Below, piece after piece: positions 43,511 through 52,600 of a stretch of 64,000 nt of DNA. A model generated the notes under the pieces. The model saw nothing but the letters and a program-made list of their open reading frames with translations, did not search any database and had not been told where the DNA came from. Location of the stretch: contig NZ_CP025408.1 of assembly GCF_002847305.1 (NCBI RefSeq), positions 914,001-978,000 of the forward strand. Reading direction: 5' to 3'. The position numbers were made by a program, and so were the translations under genes. How positions within the stretch are numbered: position 1 is the first letter of the stretch; each line of letters opens with the position of its first letter. This DNA is from Paracoccus tegillarcae. Its GTDB lineage: Bacteria > Pseudomonadota > Alphaproteobacteria > Rhodobacterales > Rhodobacteraceae.

Positions 43511-44523
43511 CACTGGCCGCACAAGCCCGCGCCGAGGGCTTTGCCAAGATGGGGGTGACGCGCCCCGATGCGGTGCCCGAGTTGGCCGGACGGCTGGCGG
43601 ATTTTCTGGCAGCCGGGCGTCATGGACAGATGGGCTGGATGGCAGAGCGCACAGGCTGGCGCGGCGATCCGGCGGCGCTTTGGCCCGAGGCGCGGTCGGT
43701 GGTGATGCTGGCCGAGGTCTATTCGCCCGAGCATGATCCTCTGGCCGTTCTGGAACATGGCGAACGCGCGGCGATCAGCGTTTATGCGCAGGGCAAGGAT
43801 TACCACGACATCGTCAAGAAGCGGCTGAAACGGCTGGGGCGCTGGTTGATCAAAACCTATGGCGGCGACATCAAGGTTTTCGTCGACACCGCCCCGGTGA
43901 TGGAAAAGCCGCTGGCGCAGGCCGCCGGGCTGGGCTGGCAGGGCAAGCACACCAATCTGCTGGCGCGCGATCTGGGCAGTTGGTTCTTTCTGGGCGCCAT
44001 CTTTACCACGCTGGAACTGCCGCCTGACGCGCCGGAGGTGGATCACTGCGGCACCTGCACTGCCTGTCTGGATATTTGTCCGACCAGTGCTTTTCCCGCC
44101 CCTTTTCAACTGGATGCGCGGCGCTGCATTTCCTATCTGACGATCGAGCATAAAGGTCCCGTCGATGTGGGCTTGCGCGGGTTGATGGGAAACCGGATCT
44201 ATGGCTGCGATGATTGTCTGGCCGTCTGTCCCTGGAACAAATTTGCCCAGGCCGCCAGCGAGATGCGCTATCGCGGCATAATCGACGCGCCGCCCTTGGC
44301 AGATCTGGCGGTACTGGACGATGCCGGGTTTCGGTCACGATTTTCCGGCAGCCCGATCAAGCGGATCGGGCGGGACCGGTTCGTGCGCAATGTACTGTAT
44401 GCGATCGGCAACTCTGCGCAGCCCGCCCTGCGCGGCGTGGCGCAGGTTTTGACCGAGGACGCCGATCCCGCCGTTGCCGATGCCGCGCGTTGGGCCGCCT
44501 TGCGGTTGGGGCGTGCGACATGA
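43498..44523 (+). CDS. queG: Epoxyqueuosine reductase
   Basis: A cobalamin-dependent iron-sulfur enzyme that reduces epoxyqueuosine to queuosine in tRNA. Both 4Fe-4S motifs are intact: [17 protein letters not shown] and [14 protein letters not shown]. The [19 protein letters not shown] region and [13 protein letters not shown] belong to the QueG core. The start is unsettled: no ATG lies near the conserved N-terminus, and the frame upstream runs through the hairpin. I place it at the CTG at 43498, seven bases after GAGGA (about 341 residues); ATT at 43492 is an alternative. Its stop overlaps the DMT transporter start (ATGA). Confidence 0.9.
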   Translation: MKKKALAAQARAEGFAKMGVTRPDAVPELAGRLADFLAAGRHGQMGWMAERTGWRGDPAALWPEARSVVMLAEVYSPEHDPLAVLEHGERAAISVYAQGKDYHDIVKKRLKRLGRWLIKTYGGDIKVFVDTAPVMEKPLAQAAGLGWQGKHTNLLARDLGSWFFLGAIFTTLELPPDAPEVDHCGTCTACLDICPTSAFPAPFQLDARRCISYLTIEHKGPVDVGLRGLMGNRIYGCDDCLAVCPWNKFAQAASEMRYRGIIDAPPLADLAVLDDAGFRSRFSGSPIKRIGRDRFVRNVLYAIGNSAQPALRGVAQVLTEDADPAVADAARWAALRLGRAT

Positions 44524-45440
44524 ACCCGCTGCGCGGCATCCTGCTAAAGCTGGGAAGCGTGACAATCTTTGTCATCATGGCCTCGCTGATCAAGGCCACG
44601 GCGGATGAGGTGCCGCCGGGCGAGCAGGTCTTTTTTCGATCCTTCTTTGCGATTCCCGTAATCCTTGTCTGGCTCATGCGGCGGGGCGAACTGTCCTCGG
44701 GGCTGCGCACCGCGCGGCCGATGGGGCATGTCTTTCGCGGGTTGATGGGCACCGCCGCCATGGGGCTGGGCTTTGCCGGTCTGGGCCTGCTGCCCCTGCC
44801 CGAGGTCACCGCGATCGGCTTTGCCACGCCACTGCTGACGGTGATCTTCGCGGCGATGTTTCTGGGCGAAGAGGTCCGCACCTTCCGGCTGGCAACCGTC
44901 GCATTGGGATTGATCGGGGTGCTGGTCGTTCTGTCGCCGCGCGTCGGTGATGTCGGGGATGGGCTGTCCAGCGCGCAGACACTGGGCGCGGTGATCACGC
45001 TGATGGGCGCCATGTGCGCGGCGCTGGCGCAAATCTTTGTGCGCAAGATGGTGCATGACGAATCCACGGCAGCCATCGTGTTCTGGTTCTCGATAACCGC
45101 CAGCACGCTGGCCCTGTTCACCTTGCCCTTTGGCTGGACGGTGCCGTCGCCGGGCACGGCCGCGCTGCCTGTTCTGGCGGGATTGCTGGGCGGGGTGGGT
45201 CAGATCATGTTGACCTCTGCCTATCGCTTTGCCGATGCCTCGCTGGTGGCGCCCTTCGACTATGCCGCGATGCTGCTGGCGCTGATCATCGGCTATGGCG
45301 TGTTCCGCGAGGTGCCCACCGCGACCATGCTGACCGGCGCGGCCATCGTGATCGCCGCTGGTTTCCTGATCATCTGGCGTGAGCACCGATTGGGGCTGGA
45401 GCGGAACCGGCAGCGCAAGGCCATGACACCGCAGGGCTGA
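44520..45440 (+). CDS. EamA/DMT-family transporter
   Basis: A 306-residue inner-membrane protein with ten hydrophobic segments arranged as two EamA repeats of five. Landmarks are [35 protein letters not shown] and in each half the EamA loop ([39 protein letters not shown]). Such proteins export small metabolites; the substrate is unknown. It overlaps queG by four bases. Its stop lies nine bases from the convergent RTX gene's stop. Confidence 0.9.
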   Translation: MNPLRGILLKLGSVTIFVIMASLIKATADEVPPGEQVFFRSFFAIPVILVWLMRRGELSSGLRTARPMGHVFRGLMGTAAMGLGFAGLGLLPLPEVTAIGFATPLLTVIFAAMFLGEEVRTFRLATVALGLIGVLVVLSPRVGDVGDGLSSAQTLGAVITLMGAMCAALAQIFVRKMVHDESTAAIVFWFSITASTLALFTLPFGWTVPSPGTAALPVLAGLLGGVGQIMLTSAYRFADASLVAPFDYAAMLLALIIGYGVFREVPTATMLTGAAIVIAAGFLIIWREHRLGLERNRQRKAMTPQG

Positions 45441-45449
45441 GGCGAACGG

Positions 45450-48400
45450 CTAAAGCAGCAGATCCGCGGCCCCAATGGCCTGAAGGCTGTCGATGCGGAT
45501 GACCATATCGGCCTGACCGTCGCCGTCCAGATCCGCCTGCAGCAGTTGGTGGTCGTCCATCATGGACACACGCAACTGGCCCGCGCCCGAAAACGCCTGC
45601 TCACCGACCAATACGAGGTCAAGCGCGGACAGATCGATCAGATCGGCGCCGTGTTCGAAATCGGTGATGAAGTCCATCTGGAACTCGGTCGAGTCCGAGG
45701 CCGCCATAAAGACAAAGCGATCCGCCCCCTCGCCGCCCCACAACAGATCGGCACCTTCGCCGCCCATCAGCACATCATTGCCGTCTCCGCCGCGCAAATG
45801 GTCGTCGCCGGCCTGCCCTTGCAACGTGTCAGCGCCATCGCCCCCCATCAGCAGGTCGCGACCCGCATCTCCGCGCAAGTCGTCGTTGCCCGCGCCGCCG
45901 AACAGCATGTCGTCGCCTTCGCCACCATGCATGATATCGGCGCCGTCGTGGCCGAACAGCGTATCCCGGCCGCCGTCACCCCACAGCGTATCGGCCAGGC
46001 CATCGCCCTGCAGCAGGTCATCATCGTCGCCACCGGACAGCTGATTGCTGCCGCCCCCGCCGATCAGCGTGTCATGGCCCGCGCCCCCGGTGACCGTATC
46101 ATTGCCCGAGCCGGCATAGATCAGATCGTCGCCACTGCCGCCCGAGATCCAGTCATTGCCGGTGCCGGCGTAGATGGTGTCGTCGTCGAAATCGCCATGG
46201 ATCACATCATGGCCATCGTCGCCATAAAGCGTGTCGCTGCCAAATCCGCCTTGGATCGTGTCGTCGCCCGCATCGCCGCGCATCAGATCATCGCCGGCCC
46301 CGCCATGCAGGTCATCATTGCCGTCGCCGCCCATGACCTGATCGTCGCCTGAGCCTGCCAATACATGATCGTCTCCGGCGCCACCGAAGATCGTGTCATT
46401 GCCGCCGCCGGCCGTCAGCAGGTCAGCCCCGGCGCCGCCGTTGAGCAGGTCATTGCCATCGCCCGCTTGCAGACTGTCATTGCCATCGCCGCCGGACATG
46501 ATGTTGTCGCCGGACAGATCGTAGAGCCAGTCGTCACCCGCGCCGCCCGAGATCGAGTCGTTGCCGGCGTTTCCGTTCAGCCAATCGTCGCCCGCGTCAC
46601 CTGACAGATAATCGTCCCCGTTCGAGCCATGCAGGCTGTCATTCCCTGCGCTGCCAAACAGGGTGTCGTTGCCGCCGCCGCCATGCAGCTCGTCGTCACC
46701 CTCGTCACCGATCAGCATGTCGTGCCCGTCATCACCCTGCAGCAGGTCGTGACCGCTGCCGCCGCGCAGGCGATCATTGCCCGAACCGCCGGAAAGAGTG
46801 TCATCGCCATCGCCGCCCGAGATCGTGTCATTGCCGGCTTCGCCGATCAACAGATCCTCGACCAACCCGCCCAGCAGCACGTCATTGCCTGCGCGGCCGT
46901 AGATCTCAGAGCCGCCCTGTCCGGCATGGATCAGATCGTCGCGAACCGAACCGACGATGATGCTTTCGACCTGCGGCGGTGTGTAATGAGTGACCGCGAA
47001 CATCTCGTTGGTGAACTGGTCAGCCGATAGCGGCCCGCCATTGGCTGAATGGATCTCGATCAGGGTATCGCCGAACCGGATGCGGATGCCTTTGGAAAAG
47101 GGCGAGAAACGCAGTTGTTCGACGCTGCGAATCATGCCCAGTTGCGTCAGATCCAGCCGGTCTTCGTCTGGATTGTAGTCCCAGATCAGGATGCGCCCGT
47201 CGATCGGCGTCGCAACGAACACGTCCCGGCCCGCGCCACCCCACAGCATGATGTCTTCGCGAAAGGTGATCAGCACGTCATCGCCGGCGCCACCACGCAG
47301 ATGCGTCGTGCCGCGGCCCGCGCGCAGCATATCGTCGCGCTCGCTGCCCTCGACCGAACCGGGCTGCACCGCGCGATCGGTCAGGCCGATCAGACCGGGA
47401 TCGACCGCAATCTGAGTGATCCCGGCTTCGGTTGCGCTGGACACGAACAGGACGATTTCTCCGTCCACCTCGGTTGCGGTGATGGCGCTGACATTGTCCA
47501 GCGTCATCGCGTCATCATCGACCAGCGTGCCCATATGCATCAGCCGCCCATCCGGCAGCAGCGAGAACATGGTGATCCCGTCATCCGTGCCACCGACAAA
47601 GACAAAGGCGCGACCGTCAATCTCGACCGTGGCAAGGGCGGTCGCGCCCTGGAACCGCGTGGTCAGTTCGTCGACGACGTGATCGACGGCGATCATGCTG
47701 CCATCCGGCAAAAGGCGCAGCGTCGTCAGCGAGGACGAGCGGTTCGACGTCACGATCAGATAGACCTGCCCGGCCACCGTCACGGCGGCCACATCATCTG
47801 GCACGTTGAACCCTGTGCCGTCGCCCACCTTCAGATAATCGGAACGAACGATCTGCCCTTGTGCATCAATCCGCTGCGTCGACAGGAAATTGCCTTGCCC
47901 CGATATGGCGACCAGCACAGTCTGTCCGCCCTGCGCAACGCTGATTATCTTGTCCAGCGAGGCGTCGGGCATTGTCGCAGCCCCCGGCATCACCGAGCGA
48001 TCCGTCAACGTCAGCCCGCCACCCGGGCCCTCGCGATAAAGGTCAAACGATACCTCGCCCTGACGTGCGGCGTAGACATAGGTCTGGCCGCCCATCTCGA
48101 ACTGGCCAAGCTGGGTCAGATCATGTGGCAGGCGATCATCTGCATAAAGCGATGTCAGCGCGCCGAAGCTGCCGTCGCCCGCCAGCGGCAGGATGTAATG
48201 CGCCGCGTTGCTGAGGCCCACCAATGTCAGGCCCGTTTCGCCCCCGACCGACAAACGCACAAGTTCCGGGTCGCGCATGTGACCGAAGGTCTCCGCATAG
48301 GTCCAACTGGCCTGCGGGCTGACGGGCAGATCGGCATCGGTGATCGCAAAGGTTGCCAGTCCGCCGGTGTTATAGGTCGCGCTGACCAGAACCGGCGTCC

Positions 48401-48482
48401 CGTTGATGTCGATCACCTCAAGATCAGTGATGCGAACGAGATGCGGGGATTGCCCGGAATGAATCGTCGTGACGTAACGCAT
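45450..48482 (-). CDS. Large RTX protein with predicted beta-propeller N-terminus
   Basis: A 1010-residue predicted type I secretion substrate. The first 360 or so residues show strand repeats with a recurring pattern (VAGQVYLIVTSNRSSSLTTL, DGRAFVFVGGTDDGITMFSL, DGEIVLFVSSATEAG), which suggests a beta-propeller. After a short RTX patch comes a block of about 45 calcium-binding nonapeptides (GGxGxDxLx), for example GGAGDDTLSG-like units. The end resembles the serralysin C-terminal domain (MDFITDFEHGADLIDLSALD) and finishes in hydrophobic ADLLL, typical of a T1SS signal. No signal peptide. I prefer the ATG at 48482; one at 48512 is possible. No exporter genes are nearby. Confidence 0.88.
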   Translation of the reverse strand: MRYVTTIHSGQSPHLVRITDLEVIDINGTPVLVSATYNTGGLATFAITDADLPVSPQASWTYAETFGHMRDPELVRLSVGGETGLTLVGLSNAAHYILPLAGDGSFGALTSLYADDRLPHDLTQLGQFEMGGQTYVYAARQGEVSFDLYREGPGGGLTLTDRSVMPGAATMPDASLDKIISVAQGGQTVLVAISGQGNFLSTQRIDAQGQIVRSDYLKVGDGTGFNVPDDVAAVTVAGQVYLIVTSNRSSSLTTLRLLPDGSMIAVDHVVDELTTRFQGATALATVEIDGRAFVFVGGTDDGITMFSLLPDGRLMHMGTLVDDDAMTLDNVSAITATEVDGEIVLFVSSATEAGITQIAVDPGLIGLTDRAVQPGSVEGSERDDMLRAGRGTTHLRGGAGDDVLITFREDIMLWGGAGRDVFVATPIDGRILIWDYNPDEDRLDLTQLGMIRSVEQLRFSPFSKGIRIRFGDTLIEIHSANGGPLSADQFTNEMFAVTHYTPPQVESIIVGSVRDDLIHAGQGGSEIYGRAGNDVLLGGLVEDLLIGEAGNDTISGGDGDDTLSGGSGNDRLRGGSGHDLLQGDDGHDMLIGDEGDDELHGGGGNDTLFGSAGNDSLHGSNGDDYLSGDAGDDWLNGNAGNDSISGGAGDDWLYDLSGDNIMSGGDGNDSLQAGDGNDLLNGGAGADLLTAGGGNDTIFGGAGDDHVLAGSGDDQVMGGDGNDDLHGGAGDDLMRGDAGDDTIQGGFGSDTLYGDDGHDVIHGDFDDDTIYAGTGNDWISGGSGDDLIYAGSGNDTVTGGAGHDTLIGGGGSNQLSGGDDDDLLQGDGLADTLWGDGGRDTLFGHDGADIMHGGEGDDMLFGGAGNDDLRGDAGRDLLMGGDGADTLQGQAGDDHLRGGDGNDVLMGGEGADLLWGGEGADRFVFMAASDSTEFQMDFITDFEHGADLIDLSALDLVLVGEQAFSGAGQLRVSMMDDHQLLQADLDGDGQADMVIRIDSLQAIGAADLLL
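45722..46955 (-). repeat. Tandem 27-bp coding repeats (RTX nonapeptides)
   Basis: About 45 degenerate 27-bp units encode the RTX block of the protein above. The period and the Gly/Asp codon pattern are clear on the minus strand; units vary at the third codon positions, so copy number change by slippage would need short exact stretches. It explains the long open frames seen on the opposite strand here, which are not genes. Confidence 0.9.
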
Positions 48483-48580
48483 GATGCAATTGCTTTGCCC
48501 CTGGAACAACATGTTGCTGGATCAATTCCCAGCACGCTCAGGATAGAGCAGACTTCGCGATTTCAGCCGCCTTATCTATT

Positions 48581-48595
48581 TTGCATTTTATGCAA
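48581..48595. promoter_or_regulatory. Palindrome upstream of the RTX gene
   Basis: TTGCAT (48581-48586), three T, ATGCAA (48590-48595) form a perfect 6-bp inverted repeat about 100 bp before the RTX gene start in AT-rich DNA. Flanking it, GATTTCAG (48559-48566) and CTGAAATC (48602-48609) form a second, wider inverted repeat. Either could be an operator or the end of the upstream cobA transcript. Confidence 0.4.
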
Positions 48596-48623
48596 GATCG
48601 CCTGAAATCCGCCGCGTCTCTGG

Positions 48624-49367
48624 CTAGTCGTCCTTGCCATGCGCAAGTGGGCCGTAAAGGATCAGCGCAGGCTGACTGATCGGTGCATCGGCCAGCATCG
48701 CGGCAAGCTTTTCAACCGTCGTGCGGATAAGGCGCTGATGCGGATGGCTGACGGCCTCGGCAAACAGGGCGGGCGTATCGCCGGGCAAGCCATGGTCAAT
48801 GAGGCCCTGTGCCAGCTTGGGAAAGCTACGCTGCCCCATGAAAACTACGGTGGTCACGGCGGGATCTGCGATAGCGGCCCAGTTGATATCGGCGGGCAGC
48901 GCGCCTGTGACATCCGCGCCGGTCAGGAATTGCAGCCGCCGCGCAGTCAACCGACGCGTCAAAGGGATCTGAGCCGCCGCCGCCGCCGCGACGGCCGAGG
49001 GAACCCCGGGCACGATCTCGAAACCGATCCCCGCCTCGCGCAAGGCGATGATCTCTTCTTCCAGACGGCCAAAGATGCCCGCATCGCCGGATTTCAGCCG
49101 CACGACACGATGGCCCGCCCGTGCATGTTCGATCAGCAGCGCATTCACATGTTCCTGCCTGGCCGATGGTCTGCCAGCGCGCTTGCCGACGGCAATCAGT
49201 TCGGCCTGCGGGCCCGCCTGATCAAGTATCGGCCCCGAGGACAGATCGTCATAAAGGATCACATCGGCGTCGCGCAGCCTTGCCGCCGCCCGGATGGTCA
49301 GCAGTTCGGGATCGCCCGGCCCGGAAGAAACCAGCGATACAAAACCCGATCCACTGTTTACTGACAT
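48624..49367 (-). CDS. cobA: Uroporphyrinogen-III C-methyltransferase (SUMT)
   Basis: A 247-residue SAM-dependent methyltransferase that makes precorrin-2, the branch point to siroheme and cobalamin. Family motifs are FVSLVSSGPGDPELLTIRAA, ADVILYDDLSSG, VVRLKSGDAGIFGRLEEE, GIGFEIVPGVPSAVAAAAAA and TTVVFMGQ. The first glycine motif reads SSGPGDPE rather than the usual GAGPGDP. It has only the SUMT domain, not a CysG fusion. The start at 49367 fits the family N-terminus; the open frame runs further upstream into the MFS gene. Confidence 0.9.
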   Translation of the reverse strand: MSVNSGSGFVSLVSSGPGDPELLTIRAAARLRDADVILYDDLSSGPILDQAGPQAELIAVGKRAGRPSARQEHVNALLIEHARAGHRVVRLKSGDAGIFGRLEEEIIALREAGIGFEIVPGVPSAVAAAAAAQIPLTRRLTARRLQFLTGADVTGALPADINWAAIADPAVTTVVFMGQRSFPKLAQGLIDHGLPGDTPALFAEAVSHPHQRLIRTTVEKLAAMLADAPISQPALILYGPLAHGKDD

Positions 49368-49443
49368 ATCCCGGCCCTGTCTGTTCGCGCCTCTCTTTCC
49401 GGCATCCACCAAGGAAACGCAACTGCACGCTGGCGGCGCCGGA

Positions 49444-51087
49444 TCAGGGCACTTCGATCTTGCCGACCAGCGGCTTGTCGTCATGCGGGCTGACGGTGTG
49501 CCGCTCGATCATGCGATGGACCACCGGGTCCGCGTCACCGCGGTTCAGCCGGTGCAGCGCGGTCGTCACCTCGGCATCCGAAGTGGTGCGGCGCATATTG
49601 TGGCGGACATAGTCGTCCCAGGTGGCGATGTGATAGGTTTCGGACCAGATCTCGGGATGCTCCAGATCACGCAGCAGCCGCCACCCGCGCGCGCCATCAC
49701 GGCGCCGGATCACCCGGCGCTGGCGCATCAGGGCCACGAATTCCGGCACATCCTGTTGCGCGATCTGGTAATCCACCATGATCTTGATCGGACCCGACCG
49801 TCCACGCAGATCCAGGGCCAGCGACGGCTCGCGAAACCGGTTCACCGGGTCCAGATTGCGGTCTCCGAACTCGGGCGCCGGAAAGGCCAGCCCTATCAAC
49901 AGACCAACCCCCATGACGACACCCGCGCAGACAAAGGCCGTGTCCAGACCATACGCCCCGGCGGTACTGCCCCAGATCCATGACCCGGCGGCCATGCCAC
50001 CGAATGTCGCCGTCTGATACAGCGCCAGCGCCCGAGCCACGACCCAACGCGGCGTCGACAACTGCACGGTTACATTGAACAGCGACAGCGCCAGCACCCA
50101 TGATGCACCAGCGGGCAACATGGCGAGCGCTTGCAACCAGATGCGATCCGTCAGCCCCAGAATCAGCGTGGCCGCGGCAAAACCGACGAAAGCCAGCCGG
50201 ATGACATGCTCATTGTCCATCCTGGACCGGATACGGGGGTTCAGCATCGCACCTGCAATTGCACCAACGCCAAAGCAGCCCAGCAGCGCCCCGAACAATG
50301 TCGAGCCACCTTCGGGATGCGCCTTGGCGACCAGCGGCAGCAGCGCCAATATCGAAACCGCGCCAAAGCCGAACATCGCCGCCCGCAGGATCACCCGCAG
50401 CAGGTTGGGCGACAGCGCAACATAGCGCAGACCCGCACCGACCGCGCCGAAAAACGCCTCGCGACCATGCGTGGCGGGCCGGGGCGGCGGGTTCCAGCGC
50501 TGCAGGGCCGCCAGCAGCGGGATATAACTGAATGCGTTGACGGCAAAGGCCGCCGCCGCGCCAAAGCCCGCCACGATCAGCCCGCCCACGGCCGGGCCGA
50601 CGCTGCGCATCAGATTGAACCCGACCGAGTTCAGCGTGACCGCCGCCGGCAGGTCCTCTCGTGGGACCAGATCGCCCATGCTGGCCTGCCAGGGCGGGTT
50701 GTAGAGCGCCTGCCCCGAACCGATCAGAAAGGTAAATCCCAACAGCAGCCAGGGCGTCAGCAATCCCTGCCATGCCACCACGGCCAGCAGCACGGACACC
50801 ACCGCCATCAGACACTGCGCGCCCATCAGCAGGGCCTTGCGGGGGAACATGTCGGCCAATGCACCCGAGGCCAATGCCAGCAGCATGATCGGCAAGGTGT
50901 TCGAGGCTGCCACCAGCGCGATCAGGGTCGCGCTGTCGGTCAGCTGCGTCATCATCCAGGCCGCACCAACCTGCTGCACCAACCCGCCAAAATTCGACAC
51001 CAGAGTCGCCGCCCACAGGGTACGGAAATCAGCGTGGCGAAACGGCGCAAGGGCAGAGGGCTGAGCAGAAGACAAGGCAGGCACCAC
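49444..51087 (-). CDS. MFS transporter with C-terminal soluble domain (MFS_3 type)
   Basis: A 547-residue protein. Residues up to about 410 form an MFS transporter with about twelve helices (LWAATLVSNFGGLVQQVGAA; ALASGALADMFPRKALLMGA, which carries the conserved MFS loop 2-3). The last 110 or so residues are soluble (VDYQIAQQDVPEFVALMRQR, then WSETYHIATWDDYVRHNMRR) and resemble an antibiotic-biosynthesis-monooxygenase-like fold. That arrangement is known in the transmembrane-secretion-effector group of MFS proteins. The start is GTG. Substrate unknown. Confidence 0.87.
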   Translation of the reverse strand: MVPALSSAQPSALAPFRHADFRTLWAATLVSNFGGLVQQVGAAWMMTQLTDSATLIALVAASNTLPIMLLALASGALADMFPRKALLMGAQCLMAVVSVLLAVVAWQGLLTPWLLLGFTFLIGSGQALYNPPWQASMGDLVPREDLPAAVTLNSVGFNLMRSVGPAVGGLIVAGFGAAAAFAVNAFSYIPLLAALQRWNPPPRPATHGREAFFGAVGAGLRYVALSPNLLRVILRAAMFGFGAVSILALLPLVAKAHPEGGSTLFGALLGCFGVGAIAGAMLNPRIRSRMDNEHVIRLAFVGFAAATLILGLTDRIWLQALAMLPAGASWVLALSLFNVTVQLSTPRWVVARALALYQTATFGGMAAGSWIWGSTAGAYGLDTAFVCAGVVMGVGLLIGLAFPAPEFGDRNLDPVNRFREPSLALDLRGRSGPIKIMVDYQIAQQDVPEFVALMRQRRVIRRRDGARGWRLLRDLEHPEIWSETYHIATWDDYVRHNMRRTTSDAEVTTALHRLNRGDADPVVHRMIERHTVSPHDDKPLVGKIEVP

Positions 51088-51623
51088 GGTTCAATCTGGA
51101 TGGTCACATTAGGCGGATGCCGGGCGGTGGGCAATGCAACAGCGACGGGGCGACACCGCTGATCCAGCGCCTTCGAGGCTCGGCCTGATAGCCGCAGCCC
51201 AGGCCCCGACAATTGCAGCCCCGGCTGACAGGTATCGCGCTTCATCGTCCAATTCCGACCCAAAGCTGTCACGATTTCGCCATTCACCCCGCCGCGCACG
51301 GCGTCGATCAGCCACAAAACGCGAAAAGCGGCTGGCCCACCGTCTCGTCGACACGGGCGTCCCCGGCCAACTGCGCCAACAATCGCTGGGGATGACGGCC
51401 TACGCGGCAATTGGCATCCGTACCCCAGCCGTTAAAGGACCCGATAGCCACAGTCTTTCAAGTATTTCCACGGTTTTCCGGTGCAAGCCTTGACGCAGAT
51501 GGCCCCCAACTGGCTGATAAATGCCAGATCGAATCGTGCTGGCTCTGCCGTCAGCCGAATCGGACCTCGTATCCCTGCCAGGGGCCGGCCACGGCGCGGC
51601 CCACTGTTACAAAGGAAGATATT
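51088..51623. other. 536-bp gap without a recognisable gene
   Basis: Open frames on both strands here have no ribosome-binding sites, no family resemblance and atypical composition. The right part should carry the promoter of the L,D-transpeptidase gene: TTGACG at 51490-51495 with a weak TGATAA-like -10 at 51515-51520 is the best match, spacing 19. The rest could be decayed coding DNA, but I cannot name any source. Confidence 0.5.
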
Positions 51624-52481
51624 ATGCGTTTCGCAGTCACTGCCGCTGCGCTGGCCCTTGGATTGGCCGCCTGCGCCCCTGAAACCCAGGAATCGACCGT
51701 CACTCCGACGCAAAGCCAGTCCCCGCTTGCGCCCGGCGCGTCCCCGGCAAGCGAAAGCCAGGTTTACGGCCCGCGTCTGGACCTGCTGCCCGGTGGCGAA
51801 ACCTACACCATCCCCGCCGTCCGCCAGGCCTACCTGACCGAGCGCAATCGCCGTCAGCGTGTGGCCTATAACGGCTCGGAAAGCGCCGGGACGCTGGTCG
51901 TCGACCCCTTCGCCCGCGTGCTGTATCACGTGCTGGGCGGCGGCGAAGCAATGCGCTTTGGCATCGCAGTCGGGCGTCAGGGCAAGGGCTTTAGCGGCAA
52001 TGCAACCGTGCAGCGCAAGCAGGCATGGCCCAGCTGGACGCCGACAGCCAACATGATCCGCACCGAACCGCAGCTTTACGCCGAATTCGCCGGGGGCGTT
52101 TCGGGCGGTCCGGACAACCCGCTCGGGTCGCGCGCGCTGTATCTCTATCGCGGTGGTCGCGATACCTATTACCGGATTCACGGCACCATGGACCCCTCGT
52201 CCATCGGCAAGGCAACCTCGGCCGGCTGTATCCGCCTGTTCAACCAGGACGTGATGGATCTGTTTGATGAAATGGCGATCGGCGCCCGCGTCCATGTGCG
52301 CGATCAGGCGGAAAGCGTGCGGCTGGAAGGCCCGATGATCAACACGCCCGAAGGCTATGTCGTCCCCGCCCGCGAGGCACAGGCCGCGACAGCCGCAGTC
52401 CCCGTCACGACGGTCTCAGCCCCTGTCGGGCAGGTTTCGGCCCCCGTCAGCCCGGTCGAAAGCGCCGTCCCGTCGCGCTGA
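51624..52481 (+). CDS. L,D-transpeptidase lipoprotein (YkuD domain)
   Basis: A 285-residue lipoprotein: signal peptide and lipobox LGLAACAPE (Cys17), a Ser/Pro/Thr-rich linker, then a YkuD catalytic domain. His186 in YYRIHGTMDP and Cys202 in ATSAGCIRLFNQDV, with Arg204, form the active site. Such enzymes make 3-3 peptidoglycan crosslinks or attach proteins to the cell wall. The tail is rich in Ala, Pro and Val (VSAPVGQVSAPVSPVESAVP), a short repeat. GGAAG precedes the ATG. A strong terminator follows. Confidence 0.93.
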   Translation: MRFAVTAAALALGLAACAPETQESTVTPTQSQSPLAPGASPASESQVYGPRLDLLPGGETYTIPAVRQAYLTERNRRQRVAYNGSESAGTLVVDPFARVLYHVLGGGEAMRFGIAVGRQGKGFSGNATVQRKQAWPSWTPTANMIRTEPQLYAEFAGGVSGGPDNPLGSRALYLYRGGRDTYYRIHGTMDPSSIGKATSAGCIRLFNQDVMDLFDEMAIGARVHVRDQAESVRLEGPMINTPEGYVVPAREAQAATAAVPVTTVSAPVGQVSAPVSPVESAVPSR

Positions 52482-52505
52482 GCGTGATGATGGTGGTAAC
52501 CTTGA

Positions 52506-52532
52506 AAGGCTCCGGTATCACACCGGAGCCTT
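52506..52532 (+). terminator. Intrinsic terminator after L,D-transpeptidase
   Basis: AAGGCTCCGGT (52506-52516) and ACCGGAGCCTT (52522-52532) form a perfect 11-bp stem with a five-base loop, followed by CTT. It separates the transpeptidase gene from the next gene. Confidence 0.85.
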
Positions 52533-52600
52533 CTTAATTGCGAAGTCGTTAATTCTGGGCAAATATACCCCGTCGCCCCAGCCTTCCCAACGAGGAACCG

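Noticed and set aside
45722..46955. Regular repeat array that could be taken for a CRISPR
   Set aside because: The 27-bp units are contiguous, degenerate and in frame with RTX nonapeptides; there are no unique spacers and no cas genes.
45546..48605. Long plus-strand open frames with Val/Ile/Ala-rich repeats antisense to the RTX gene
   Set aside because: They are the reverse reading of the Gly/Asp codon repeats; the RTX protein on the minus strand explains them fully.
51109..51410. Small open frames in the gap before the L,D-transpeptidase gene
   Set aside because: No ribosome-binding sites, no resemblance to known proteins, and overlapping frames on both strands typical of GC-rich non-coding DNA.
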